Of a DNA stretch of 64,000 bases, positions 11,039 through 22,720 are shown piece after piece. The translations under genes and the position numbers were made by a program. The stretch comes from Conus ventricosus (Eukaryota > Mollusca > Gastropoda > Neogastropoda > Conidae), in the NCBI GenBank assembly GCA_018398815.1, contig CM031601.1, forward strand, positions 36,753,113 to 36,817,112. The letters run 5' to 3'. The notes beneath the pieces are model-generated. The model saw only the letters and a program-made list of their open reading frames with translations, made no database searches and was not told the DNA's origin. Positions within the stretch are counted from its first letter, which is position 1; each line of letters starts with the position of its first letter.

Positions 11039-11429
11039 AGTGAAGTGCTGGAAAAAGCTTTTCTTCCACTCTTCACCTGAGCCTCAACCTATGTGGCAGA
11101 CTAGCCCACATAATTTCATAGATATCATTTAGCACAAAATTATATTGATTAGTAGTGTAACATGCAAGTCAATGTGGACATAAGCGTTATGGTGGAGGCT
11201 TTTGGTTTTCTTCTTTTTTTTTCTTTTCTTATTTGTGTTGGTGTCAATATCAGCAGATCATAAAGTGTCCTATAGGCTATAATTTTAATTCAAAAATCAA
11301 ATTTGGATATGGGAAAGTATAGGGAAAAAACTGTCAGTGCTGAGTTAATGCCCCTGTCAACAGAACCTAAGGGGACATTGAACCTGCAAGCTCTTACTGT
11401 GTTAAGATTGCAACTCCCGCAAGGTACTG
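11039..11429. other. Intronic stretch, possible further relic
   Basis: The first 70 bases loosely resemble the LINE leader that copy A interrupts (AAGTGCTGGAAAAAG against GAGTGTGGAAAAGAAG). They may be the other side of the old relic. Beyond that I see nothing. Confidence 0.3.
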
Positions 11430-12170
11430 CTACAGTATGTCCCGACACACAACTATAAACCATTATTTCACACTATCTCCTTGTACATGGCCACAAATCA
11501 GAATTGCCCCACTATTTCCTGCACATTGTCATACACCACTGTTGTTACACCATCTCCTGGTACATAGGAACATTATTATTGTCAAACTGTATCCTGGCAT
11601 ATGGCAACAAACCAACATTGTCATGCCATGTCCTAACAAATGGCAACACATTTATCACACATGGCAATATAGTTTATATTTTAACACTGTGTCCTGACAC
11701 ATGGCTACACATCACTATTGTCATATTTGTGTCCTGGCTCATTGCCACATATCCTGGCTATCATTCTGTGTCCTGGTAGACGGGTAGATTAACTACTGTT
11801 ACACAACATTCCTGTACACCACCTCACATCATTATTGTCACATATTTCTTGGCATTCAGCTATACACCACTATTGTCACAAAATGTACTAGCACAGAACC
11901 AAACACTGCTTTTGTCATGCTACACACTATTCTTGTCAAATCATTTCTTCTATATGACAACAGATCACATTATGTCTTGGCACACAGCCACACACTACAA
12001 ACAATGATTGTAATACTATGTCCTACACAATCACACACAACTATCACACTATATTCTTGTAAACTGCAACATAAACTTTTGCTGCACTACATTTTAGCAC
12101 ACAATACAATTACTGTCAAACAATGTTTGGCACAAAGGGCCAAAAACCACTATCATGATACTTTATTCAG
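11430..12170. repeat. Old, diverged monomers related to the 77-bp satellite
   Basis: Phrases such as ATCACTATTGTCATATTTGT, CTGTGTCCTGACACATGGCT and CAACATTGTCATGCC recur at about 39-41 bp. This is the monomer period of the 77-bp satellite at 2048-4607, on the same strand, but with high divergence. There is no 77-bp dimer regularity. Confidence 0.7.
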
Positions 12171-12689
12171 GGCTGCCAAGGCCTCAAAAACATTTAAGAG
12201 TAGCATGCAAACACAAAGTGTAGCATTTTGATATTTTAAGAGTAGCATTCCAAATGTAAATGCAGCATTCATATATGATGCGACAAGTCGGACTTCAAAG
12301 CATTTTCATTTGTACTCGGCTTCACACATCACCTTATGGAAAATAAGAAGAATGCTAATATCACAATCATTGTGTGATTTTGACTTGACTGAACAAAATA
12401 TATCAAACTGACCGACAATGAAACCAGCTGATGAGGCAGCAAAATCGTGATTGTCTTTAGTGATTTTTTTTGCTGCTTTTCCTTTTTCTATTCACCAAAC
12501 TTGGCATTTTTTTTTAATGAAATATGTCAACAACTGAAAGATTAAGTTGTCTCAGTTCCGTTTCAGCTGCCGCTATATGTCCGTGAAGCATGTGTGTGTG
12601 TGCGTGCGAGTATAAAGAAAGCATTCTCAACGATATCATAGTATAATTTATCAAAAGCATAGCACTTGGCAGCTCTGTATATTGTGGCA
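12171..12689. other. Intronic stretch between two satellite remnants
   Basis: A short AGTAGCAT phrase recurs at about 12202 and 12242. A GT-rich patch lies at 12590-12610. No gene is visible. Confidence 0.4.
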
Positions 12690-12985
12690 GATGGCCACAC
12701 AACACTGGTGTCAAAATGTATCATGGTGAACTGCCCAATACCACTTTTGTCACACTATGTTCTGGCGTACAACACACAGCTTTTCACTGTGTCCTGGCAC
12801 ACATACACAGACATTGTCACATATATCCTGGCATCTAGCCTCACACCACTTCTGTTGTCGTATGTCGTGCACACACCATACTGTCACATTATGTCCAAGC
12901 AAATTCTCAACCACCACCATTATAACTCTATGCCCTGTCACATTCTCAAATTACATCATGGTATGTAGCCACACATCACTTTGTC
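12690..12985. repeat. Second block of old satellite monomers
   Basis: Repeats such as CCACTTTTGTCACACTATGT and TTTCACTGTGTCCTGGCACA again follow the monomer pattern at about 39 bp. The block is separated from 11430-12170 by about 500 bp. Confidence 0.65.
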
Positions 12986-13059
12986 CCTGGACCTCTGTGA
13001 GCAAAACAGGACATTATCATCTGAATCTGTAACTATCAGGCAACAATATAATTCCATGC

Positions 13060-13559
13060 TATAAGACATTGTTCAATGAAGGCTTGTGAGCTTTTGGAAT
13101 TACACCACCTTGTTCTCCCTACAACATTACACACCCTATCTCTCCTCCTCCCGTTTATCAACTGTGACTTGACTTTTGCAGAAATAAGAGACTGTCCTAT
13201 GAACATACGTGAGCTTGTGGTGTTCTTCGCCTTTCCTTTCCCATCAACATTCACCAGCCCATCTCTCCGCCTGCCACTTTATTAACTGTGACCTGACCTA
13301 AGTAGAAGGATGGACTCTATGCAGAAGAGTCCTCCCCCCCCCCCCCCCCCCCCCCCCCCGTTCCCATCAACCTCCTTCCCATGCCATCAACAATACCTCC
13401 CTTGTGCCTGGGCTTTTGCAGAAGGCACAGCGAGTCCAATGCAATGCCCTGCCCCCTTTACCCTCCTCCCTACTCCCAACTCCATCCTTCTTTCTCACAA
13501 TCTCCCCCCCCCCCCCCCCCCCCCCCCCCACCCCCACATATTTTCTGTTGTGATCTAAC
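13060..13559. repeat. Degenerate duplications next to a HERC2 donor, with two C runs
   Basis: A motif like TGTGAYYTGACYTWRGYAGAAG appears near 13160-13190, 13280-13312 and, at the true exon end, 13545-13572. A shorter version (TTTTGCAGAAGGCACAG) lies near 13414. Spacing is about 115-150 bp. C runs of about 26 lie at 13334-13359 and 13504-13529 and are likely to be mis-sized. The pattern suggests old tandem copies of the exon end and donor. Confidence 0.45.
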
Positions 13560-13822
13560 CTTGGCAGAAGACACCAGGACCCCGCGCAGTGTATCCAGCC
13601 CTGTGGTGAGTTCTTCCTGCCCCTCCATTAGTGCTGCCCCGGAGCGCAAGGCCACCACTGCCGCCACTCCTCCCCCTCCGCCCACCTTAAGGCGCGGGTG
13701 TCCTGCAGGTGGAACATGGGGAGAGAAGGGCAGAAGAGGTCTGAGAAGTGGTGCAGCAGCACTAGGCGGTTTCTTAATGAGGACATGGGCAGACCATGCA
13801 GGTGGTTCAATTCCATGGGGAC
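13560..13822 (-). CDS. HERC2: HERC2 internal exon with a one-base frame break
   Basis: On the minus strand the exon starts after TTTCAG with VPMELNHLHGLPMSSLRNRL and runs through LHHFSDLFCPSLPMFHLQ. It then continues in a different frame as KVGGGGG, ALMEGQEELTTGLDTLRGV and SSAK before GTTAGA. Both halves match animal HERC2 in order. The exon is 263 nt, whereas phase 0 at both ends needs a multiple of three, so one base is missing. The break falls around 13690, in a C/G-rich stretch next to TTAAG. The neighbouring exons fit on both sides. The likely cause is a consensus error; a real disrupting mutation is less likely. Confidence 0.9.
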
Positions 13823-15192
13823 CTGAAAGCCACAGAAAAAAAAATGATTCTACTGAGCACATCCAAATCATTCTCACCACTGAACACATCTGATGTGAAT
13901 ACAGACAAATGTGATGTTGGCGAGTACTGTGATAATGGTAATTTTGATATTGCTATTCCAGATTCTGGAGTTTCTTTTGCTAGAGCTGCTGCATGCAATA
14001 CATGGCCTGTTTTAAAAGGCAACTTACCCCGCTCTTCTTTCAACCCTTCCCCTCCTCATATGAAGTGCAAGTGGAGTCTTTTTTTTTCTATTTTGATACT
14101 GTAGGTGACAAAGTTACTCCGTTTCCTCATCTAAATGAGTACTGTAGTTTTTTGGATGCTACTGCCGATTCCCAGTTTGCCTTTTCAGGTGTCCCCTCAG
14201 TTCAGGCTGTATACCTGGATCAGTTTTCTGACACAATGTTTGATTGTTTATGCACACTGAGCTGTCACCAAAGACACTCACTACGCTATGCCCATTGAGT
14301 GTGCTCATTCTGAGCTGATGCTTTTAAGCCTATTCGCTGTTGTACTGATTATCTGTCTCTACTTTGTCTTTTCTGGGAATGAGGTGCTAAGAATTCTTGT
14401 GTCTTGCCAAAAGCTCCACTTTTGTCACACTTGCCTGCCCTTTGCCCTCCTCAAGTGTTCTTACCTATGGTTGGGAGGATTAGTCTTTTGGACATTTTTC
14501 ATTCCAAAGACAACTTTTGTGCCTCTCTACTGCCTTGGCTTAAGGTTGTGTCAGGCAAACTGACATAGGCTATAATGTTGTCATGCTCTGCATAGTTATG
14601 CGGGGATTGTCTTCAGTTGTGACAAGCTCCTAGTATAACATTATCAGTCTCCAAAATCCCCCGAAGTCGGAGTGTGGCTGCCCATGTAGCGGGGTAATCA
14701 AAAACGGTCACACACGCAATGTTCTCATCCCCAGCTGATGCATTTGTACCATAGTGTTCAAGTACCTTAGCTGTTTGAAACTTTGTCTAAATGTCAGACA
14801 AGTTCTGTGCTGCCAGCATCTCCCCCACCCCCTACCAAGGCCTGGGGGCCGAAGGGAATGACTATCTTTGCTCTCCAGAGACAATTCCATGGGAGGTCAT
14901 TTCTCAACCTTCTTCCCTCAGTGGGAGGTGCTCGCTTCGGATGAAGTCTTTTATTTGATAAAGAAGGGCCTTAAGATTTTTTCCCTACCCTTCTCCCTCT
15001 GATATCTTCCCCAGTCTGGACCAAAGTTCTCTCAAATTTGGCAAAGACTTCTCTTCTTAGACCAGATGGTTTCTCTCCCTCAAAAGGGTTTATTTCAGAA
15101 GTCCTTCTTCCTTAAACTCCCAGATTTTTTTCAGTTCTGTTCTTTATTCTCTTGAAAAACAGCAACAGGAGGTCCGTGACTGTCCTCTGCAG
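13823..15192. other. Intronic sequence with no recognised gene
   Basis: Several short open frames occur on both strands, but none has a recognisable domain. Parts may be decayed mobile elements. The segment from about 14900 onward could belong to the relic at 15193-15600. Confidence 0.4.
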
Positions 15193-15600
15193 GTGGAATA
15201 TGCTTTTCTCCACCAGAGTTTTCCATGGAGACAGACTGAAGGCCACATACTCCCATTCTTCCTGAAAATGGGCTGTAAACCTCAATCTCTCAGTTCCTTG
15301 TCGTTACATTTACATCCACAGATCGTCCAAAGAGTACCTTCATTTTGTCTTTTGAAGAAGACTCTTTCAAAATTATCTCTTTCAGTCTGTCTCTCAGCCC
15401 TTGGGTATACACCAGGGTAATTACATAGTCATATCTGCATCGAGACTGGGAACTGATTCAATGTCTTTGAACTTACTGGATGATCTTCTCCAAAGGAACC
15501 AGACTATGGTGATTCTTGCCAGGGAGCTGACAATTTTCATGCTGACCCTTTTCTGCTCTCCCGCTTTTGTTTCTTTTGGGATCCCAGTAATATAACAATG
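15193..15600 (+). pseudogene. Possible DIRS/Ngaro-like reverse-transcriptase relic
   Basis: A plus-strand translation near 15401-15595 (GYTPGNY, then RLGTDSMSLNLLDD, then ILARELTIFMLTLF and SPAFVSFG) resembles in order the end of a DIRS-type reverse transcriptase, where a D-S-M/V-L motif is followed by a helix and an SSFPAVxxG-like motif. The match is from memory of the family pattern and is weak. Frame breaks upstream prevent a longer alignment. It could be chance. Confidence 0.25.
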
Positions 15601-15725
15601 TCCTATTCCAAGTAGGGATAAGGCATTTGTTTGGTCAGATATGCATTTAGAAATACTACTCTTTGTGGTAAAATTCCTTTTTGTGAGTACAATGCTCTGA
15701 AAGGGGATACCAGTGTTGAACACAA
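15601..15725. repeat. Fragment of the MITE-like family
   Basis: GGGATAAGGCATTTGTTTGG followed by a run ending CTTTGTGGTAAAATTCC matches the end sequences of the elements at 4950-5236 and 61986-62266. No left end is visible. Confidence 0.45.
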
Positions 15726-15965
15726 GCCACTCACATAGCCAATCACCTTCTCAGCAGCAATGGATCACCTGACCAATGTTTACACATCATGTTGAGGAAT
15801 GGCCGAGAACGTTATATGTAACTTGCAAATTCATGCAGTCAGGCAGGCCGAAGCCATGTGCTTTCAAAAGGCCATATTCTTGCCTTGCAGTAGTAGACTG
15901 CAATGGCATTTTTATGTCCCAAGAGAGTTTTTAAAAAAAGAAGTCTTCTGCCGAGTCTAACAAAA

Positions 15966-16275
15966 ATGGGAGTTTGTATTATACTCCCTGTTTGGCTAGT
16001 ATACTTACCATGTCAGACCATAGCATTCCACGGCAGTTAATCAGCTCTGCCAGGCCGAGATTTTTGTGTGGCTAATGAGTAATAAGACCATCACGTGACG
16101 CCCACACTACTTCTGCCAGGGAAGAAGCCGGTGTAAACATCCTGTTCCTCATTCAACGAGGCCTATGCCCAAGGTAACCCGAGAACCATAGCGCTAGCGG
16201 GGAAGGTAGGGTGGGCATTAGAGTCTGACATGGTAAGTATACTAGCCAAACAGGGAGTATAATACAAACTCCCCA
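15966..16275. mobile_element. MITE with about 50-bp inverted ends and palindromic tips
   Basis: The left arm (from AATGGGAGTTTGTATTATAC to about 16018) and the right arm (about 16224-16275) are near-perfect inverted repeats. Each tip is itself a small palindrome, GGGAGT and ACTCCC around a nine-base loop. About 170 bp of its left half (15999-16170) matches, in inverted orientation, the last 170 bp of the large element ending at 22897. That makes this MITE a probable deletion derivative of the larger family. Confidence 0.8.
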
Positions 16276-16699
16276 TTTTGGCGACATATACTTTACCATG
16301 TCAGACCATAGCAGAATTCAAAGGAATCGGAGGAGGGCTTAGTGCCCCAATGGTTCTTGGGGTTAGCAGAGGAATAGAGTACGGGCCGGCCACAAGGCGA
16401 AATGGTGGGAAACACGACCGGCGAGGGAGAGAATGGCGGCCGACGACCGGCGAGTGTACGATCATGGAAAATAAACAAAGGGCGTGTGCAGAGAAATACC
16501 GAGAAGGTATGTCGAGGAGATAGGTGCGTTAAGCTGGGGCCAAGAGCACGGAGACAGTGCCAGAAATTGCACTGACAACAATTCGCGTGAAGTAAACAAA
16601 GTCGCGAGGAAAAACACACGAGAGCTGTACGAAAATGCACAAAATCGTGAGAGTACCGATGATCATGAAAGGAGAGAAATTATTAAATCCAATCCCACC

Positions 16700-17300
16700 A
16701 GGAGACTCTCGATCTACCTTGTAATAATGATACATGGGGTAGTAATAAATGTGCACACGTTGGTAGATCAAGAGATCGTAGAGACACCCGATCTACCAGG
16801 AGTAATGATAAATGAGGCACAGATAAATGTTACTAATGGGGTACTAATAAGTGTGCACAAGTTGGTAGATCAAGAGATCGTAAGACACTCAATCTGCCTG
16901 TAATAATGATAAATAAGGTACAGGAAAATGCGCCTGCGGAAGCCGCGTACCGCAAAGCATGGTGCGTGCGGTCAGGCAATATGGCGGACACGCCAACCGG
17001 CGTGGCACAATCCAACATGGCGGATCGATTGACCGGGAAGGGATCGATTGCCGAGAGTGACGCGCACTGGCGCGCGAGAGTAGAATACCCCTGGTGTACC
17101 TTGTACTAATGCTAAGGAGGTAATAATCAATGTGCACCAGTTGGTAGATGAAGAGATCGTAAAGACCATCGATCTACCTGTGATAAATTGGGTACTACAT
17201 GTGTACCAGTAGGCAGATCAAGAGATCGTAAGTCACTCAATCTACCTGTAGTAAGGATACATATTCTTGATCGTAAGTCATTCGATCTACCTGTAGTAAG
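16700..17300. repeat. Dispersed hairpin repeats inside the large element
   Basis: About five copies, near 16762, 16865, 17139, 17206 and 17262, of a roughly 40-bp unit with GGTAGATCAAGAGATCGTAA at one end and GATCTACCTG at the other. The ends can pair (GGTAGATC with GATCTACC). Two longer diverged copies of a block containing GGCAATATGG and TGGCGG with GATTGACC lie at about 16930-17100 and 17337-17520. Confidence 0.7.
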
Positions 17301-17569
17301 GATACATAGAGTGCCACACAGGGTACAATTAAATGTGGCCTGGGGAAATCCCCGTACTGGCAAGCATGTGCGACCGAAAATGGGCACCATGCGGTGAGGC
17401 AATATGGAGGAGACGCCGACCGTAGTGGAAAAGCCAAGATGGCGGGTTGATTGACCAGTGAGGGTTAGGTCGTTGAAAGAGAAGCAATGGGCGCGAGAGT
17501 AAAATAGACTGATGCGCTGAAGGTAAACGGGGGGCCGACAGGCGACTCCACACAGGGAATGTTAGGATA

Positions 17570-18880
17570 ACAATGTTTATTATTGGCTTAAATGAGTGAC
17601 GGGAGATAGAAAGGCGAACTCTTCTTCTTCTTCTTCTTTCTTAAAATAGGTAGTGGCAGCCAAAAATATTCTTGCTGTATATAATGTTATTTTTGTCTTT
17701 TTCTAATAGACATTTTCAAAAGAAAACAAAACAAAACAAAAATTACTGTTCTACCTTATTTAGTTCCAGAGATATTGTCATTTAAAATTTGACACTTCCA
17801 AAATGTTAGTCAAAATGGCGATTTGGAGCAACTTTGAAGACCTGGAGCAGCCAAACAACACAAAACACACTGCTGATTTTTAATAAACTTGCAGACCTCA
17901 ACATGTACTTACAGTAAAACAAATACACATACCAATAGGAGACATAGTTTATCTTCAGAGACAAGCCAAAAATGACTATTTTCATGTTTGAAAAAATGTC
18001 ACATTTGCACATTCTACCATTTTTGAGGCTCTGTAATTTTAACAAAAACATTTGAGGCTCATATTTTCTTTCATTGTTCCAGTGTACTAAACATGTAGTG
18101 TAAGTCCAATTTTTTGTAGGCACATAGGAGTTCAAAATTATGAAATATGGAGGCTTACTTTTGCTAAAATGTGCAAAAAGTGCAGCGACGGACCATATTA
18201 ACAACAAATATACAATAAACTGTCATAACTTTTAAACCACTCCAGATATTGCCTCAAAATTTGGTACTGTGATGTATGTTGATAATTCCAATAAGTACAT
18301 GCAATTACAATTTTTTTCTCCAAATATTACCAGTTTTTACCATTTCAAAATGGCCGTCAGATGACCTGAAATGCCGTAAGTGTCAAGCATGTGCAAGTTT
18401 TGAAGACAAGAATCAATAGGAAGTTGTCTAAAACTTAGTGTTGTCTATTTGGAGATGTGTTTCCTTTCATAAAATCAGTAATAAGAATATAAAAACCAGT
18501 TTTTACATGTCAGATCATGTAATATTTACCAGATTTTCCTGTTTCAAAATGGTAGTTATTTTCAATTTCATATTTTCAGTTAGAAAAGAATTTTGAAAAA
18601 AATGACCGTAACATGGGGATTTTTACATAAAACACTAGTGCCTATGGTTGCATTTACTTTTTGAAGTGCACTGAAGTCAATTTCAGTACAGCTTCTTGCC
18701 ATTATGCTGAGAGAGAAAAAATTATAAAAGCAGAAGAAATGTCACTGCCTCAGCTATTGAAGGTACATATTTGGTGACTTTGAATAACAAGGTCTATACA
18801 GTACACTTTCTGATGTCTTTGCCCCTCTGAGGTAGGTTTCATGGTGTGACAAAGCACTAAATGTCTACCAACAAAGCTTT
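17570..18880. other. A/T-rich non-coding interior of the large element
   Basis: A CTT microsatellite lies at 17616-17643. The rest is A/T-rich with no open frame of note. It may be the 3' untranslated part of the minus-strand gene whose coding remnant follows. Confidence 0.45.
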
Positions 18881-18925
18881 GAAGTCCATATGCTTCTTCA
18901 TGAGCAAATCCATGGTTTCAACGTG

Positions 18926-19748
18926 CTATGTTCTGCCTGAAGATGAGATGGGAGCAATGCTGATGTCCTTCCCACAGGCAAACACAAAGTTTCTATGGAC
19001 CTTCCATTTGTCTGCAACTTTGGGCCAAGCAACTGCTGTCTTCCTAATGCTGCACTTCTCCATGACATTGATTTTACCCTCTTCTGGAGAGATGACTTCA
19101 ACAACTTCACCGATGTAGAAGTCGTCATTGTAATGGACAGCAACCAAATCTCCCAACTTGCCAAACTGGTACTTGGTGAAAGATGACTGGTGTCCATCAC
19201 CATGTGAATTTGCACAGTTGAAAGATTCAGAAGACGGGCGTTGAGCAGCACCCTGAAGGCTCCAGGGTTCTTTGAGGATGGTGGAGAAGGACCATGGCCA
19301 CAATGACGACCAGCATTTCCTTGAGGGGGGACAGGAGCAGGAGCAAGATCTGGAGGATTTGGAGAATTTGGTGCTGGCTGATTTACTTCAACAGCTGTAG
19401 CAGGTTGGAAGTTGGCTGCAGCAGCAGGAGGTACACAATCATCTGCAGGAGGAACAGCAGGTCGTCAATTTTCAGGGTGTCTGCCACTAGCAGGACATGC
19501 AGCTGAAGTAGGATTGGAGGTGATATGCACAGAATTTTCTGCTAAAAAGCTTTTGAGTCTTGCACTCACCACCTGGTCTGTACCCCCCAATCACAGGAGT
19601 GGAGATTTTTTTCCAAGAACCACCTGTGGTACTGAATGTCAGCTGTTAGTGCTGCAGCCCGACCTTTGCGTGTGCGATACATGAGCAGCAAACGGTTGAC
19701 ATCAGCTGCAGTGCAGCATGGTCCCCTGTGAACTTGCATCTGCCTCAC
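18926..19748 (-). pseudogene. Broken gene with an SH3-like C-terminal domain, unknown function
   Basis: Three coding pieces lie on the minus strand. The first (19748-19566) reads CTAADVNRLLLMYRTRKG and LTADIQYHRWFLEKN. After a frame change comes ARLKSFLAENS, SAP-like in feel, and a Pro/Ala-rich linker (about 19560-19300) with an in-frame TGA near 19465. After another frame change comes a small beta-rich domain: FGKLGDLVAVHYND, FYIGEVVEV, INVMEKC, AVAWPKV. It ends ISSSGRT and a stop at 18926. This C-terminal pattern (V-Y, W/F-Y-x-G-x-V, MEK, W-P) resembles the tail of uncharacterised proteins linked to mobile elements in molluscs and cnidarians. I do not know the enzyme it came from. It sits inside the 6.6-kb inverted-repeat element and is presumably its cargo. 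Confidence 0.55.
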
Positions 19749-19759
19749 TATTTCATTGA

Positions 19760-20450
19760 TCTTATTAGTTCTTTGAGCCAGTGCTGCTTCTTTTTTCTGC
19801 CGGAAGCAAGGAAAACAGATCGTAGTCTAGTGAACACTGGACCATCTGCAAAAAGGCAGCAGGAACAAAGGCATATTTTAAGTCTAATGACAGTTTCAGC
19901 ATATAGAAACACTAGCTGTATTTAGTACGAACTGATTTAAGCATTTGTGTTTCAACAGAGTAAGTACACATCAAACTAAGCGTACATAAGTTCTTTGTGC
20001 ATGCAAGTAAATTTGCATTTAATTTCTTGAAGCTGAAATATTCATTGCTACTAACACTGAATGAGTGTGCATGTATGTTTAATACTTTATGCTCCACACT
20101 TTGGACATTTTCATGACTGATCATGTACTGTTTCTTTTTCAGAATAAGCACATGTACATACAATTATATTTTTAGTAATACAGTTACACATTATTTCCTT
20201 GGCAACCTATATTATGAATATTTATGCAATTAATTAGATGTTTCTATTCACAAACTGACACTAATGTGTTTATGCAAGTAAGTTCACATTTCCATTCATA
20301 AACTTTACAATGGTGTCTTTCTTCGATGTATGTACACAATGTAGTCTCCGAGTCAGTTGCAAACTCCCACTCCACAACACAGACACACACACAATTGTTG
20401 ACATATTATGTGTGCTCATGAAAAAGCAAAACAGACAAGAAAAAAATGTG
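19760..20450. other. Non-coding interior of the large element
   Basis: A/T-rich sequence with no recognised feature. Confidence 0.4.
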
Positions 20451-20452
20451 GG

Positions 20453-20513
<61 letters not shown>
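20453..20513. repeat. GT microsatellite
   Basis: About 30 GT dinucleotides in a row, inside the large inverted-repeat element. Confidence 0.97.
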
Positions 20514-20515
<2 letters not shown>

Positions 20516-20644
20516 TGCACATGCGTGCGCTTCACATAGGATATTACGAATTCAGGCAGGAAAACAGGAAGAGGTGTATGTGTAAATATGTTATGTGCAT
20601 CCTTATTTGAGCATGTGGGTGTCTGCCTTTATGTGCCAGCCTCT

Positions 20645-20654
20645 GTGTGTGTGT

Positions 20655-20719
<65 letters not shown>
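20645..20719. repeat. GT microsatellite
   Basis: About 36 GT dinucleotides with one GG interruption near the start. Cys/Val and His/Thr open frames here are artefacts. Confidence 0.97.
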
Positions 20720-22720
20720 ACGTGTGCAATTTTCACCAGACTAAAAATGCATTTGACTGCATAAAACAGAGGATCCCATGTTGACATAAATACTGAAACA
20801 TTACATTGATAGTATATGGTAAACATGAGAATCATTTTCAATATGCCTTTTCAGGGGAGAATATTCCTCAGATAATTAAAATTGGTTACAGGCCTACTCA
20901 GCACTACTGGAAAAAAACCAAAAAACTTCATTGATTCGAGACTTTTTGTCTGCATTTGAATAAACGGGGCTTAACCAAGAAAATTGCGTTATATGGATCC
21001 ATTATCAATAGCAATTAAGAGAATTTTCATCGTGATAGTTGAAACTTGAAGCGATCGTGTTTGTGGGATGACGAGGTTGAGTTAGTTACTTCCCTTTAAT
21101 TTCCCTCGGCAAAACACGATTGTTCACTTTTTCGTTGTTTTTCTCACCTAAACCACGAATGTGAAAATTGGAAAATAATATAATAGTAAGATAAAACATA
21201 ACCTCTGATGACTTATATTACTAATGATGAAAATGTCATTTATACGTACACTTTGTAAAAATAAGTGAATGAAACTCAATTTCAGTCAAATGAGAATTTG
21301 TATTTGAGTCATTTACATGCCGTCTGACTGTTTTGCAAATATCTTTTAATCAAATGAAAACAAATAAAGAAGAATGATATCAATACACCAAAACATCATT
21401 TCTGTGGGATGTGTTGCGATTCTTACCCATTTCCTTGCGAAAATTCTGAAGATCTTGTTCTTCGAAGTTCGAGTAGATGTTGTTTATCTTTCTTTTGAAG
21501 TTCACGTGCAGACGACAATTTGGTCCGCGGGTCACTCGTTTTGAATGACTGAATTGACTAGGACAGGCAATGAATACATTAACCTTGTACATCAGTTGAA
21601 AGGGTACGGTCTATACTTCATTATGAGTACAGGAATCATGTGTCTGTGATCGGTTTTTTTATCCGAAATTCGTCAAAATTGCCGGAAATGTTACAAAAAC
21701 TTCGTCCCGTATTTTCATTTTTACAGTGTTTGAATTTCCCCTCTGACAGTAAAATTCTACATTAAATTCCCTTTATTTTGGTACCTCATATAGGCATGTG
21801 CGTTGTCTGTACTCTTCAATATTTGTTAAGAAAGTGCACTGTGTCAAAGTTGACTTGACCGAAAATGGCCGCGAGCGCCGGACACGCGACGAAGTAAGCG
21901 GATCACACACCTCATTCTCTCTTTAGTATTTATTTCGTCACAAAACATTCATACTTCAAATGATACTCATTCAAAAGAGGAAATATTGAACTTTATTTTG
22001 ACATACTGTTCAAAACACAACATGCAAGAATAAGAGCTTAAGGGTGCATGGAAAACGAGCAAAATCGGTGTGCAGTACCAGTTGATGACAGAGCGCTGCT
22101 TCGGCTGCCGCTACCTACTTAAAACATCCGCCATCATAATTTGATGGTAGCGATGTGGGTACAAACCTGATCGACTGTACTAGACGAGCGATTGAAAGAC
22201 GATCAGGAGCAGTGATACAAGGAAAAGAAGACGATAATAATAGAGGAGGAAAACCTCCATAGCAGTGAGCAGGTACAACGAACGAGGACGACCACGCAGG
22301 GGTCAGCCGGAATGGTGAGAATAAAGATGGCAGCTCGAGCGACCGACGAAGATCGATCGTCGAAGTGAATGACCGAGATGGCTAGTGGGAATAAACAAGG
22401 CGCCGGGGAATAAAATAAAGAGAGAGTGGGGGACACGTTACTACAAGGGTGACGCGTTCCCACACCCGGCGAGTAAGGGACAAATGGAGAACAATGGGGT
22501 GAAGAGACGTCGAGAGCCGTCACGCCGTAGAGCGTGAATAAAATGAAATAAAAAGAGATAAAAACGCCATCCATAAGCTTCACGCGGCAATGGCACCCAT
22601 GGTCGAACGTAAGCCACAACGGAACAAGTAAAGAAGGCAAGCACACAAGCAATCTCTACAAAACAGAAGTATAGGCGAGACAGAGCAAAAAAACCTGTCC
22701 TTGTTGGGCAGGAGGCCGAG
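20720..22720. other. Right half of the large element, no gene recognised
   Basis: No coding region is supported. From about 21850 the base composition changes to CpG-containing, purine-rich sequence like that next to the left terminus, which supports treating 16276-22897 as one unit. Confidence 0.45.

Noticed and set aside
13822..13900. A different HERC family gene (HERC1)
   Set aside because: The linker residues (NRLVLLHHFSDLFCP, then TLRGVLVSS and [11 protein letters not shown]) follow the HERC2 pattern; the HERC1 linker, as I recall it, differs.
20453..20841. Cys/Val and His/Thr repeat proteins
   Set aside because: Translations of GT/CA microsatellites.
22203..22652. 149-codon minus-strand hydrophobic open frame
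   Set aside because: Purine-rich plus strand gives Leu/Ser/Phe-rich antisense frames; there is no recognisable domain, and it lies in the non-coding end of the large element.
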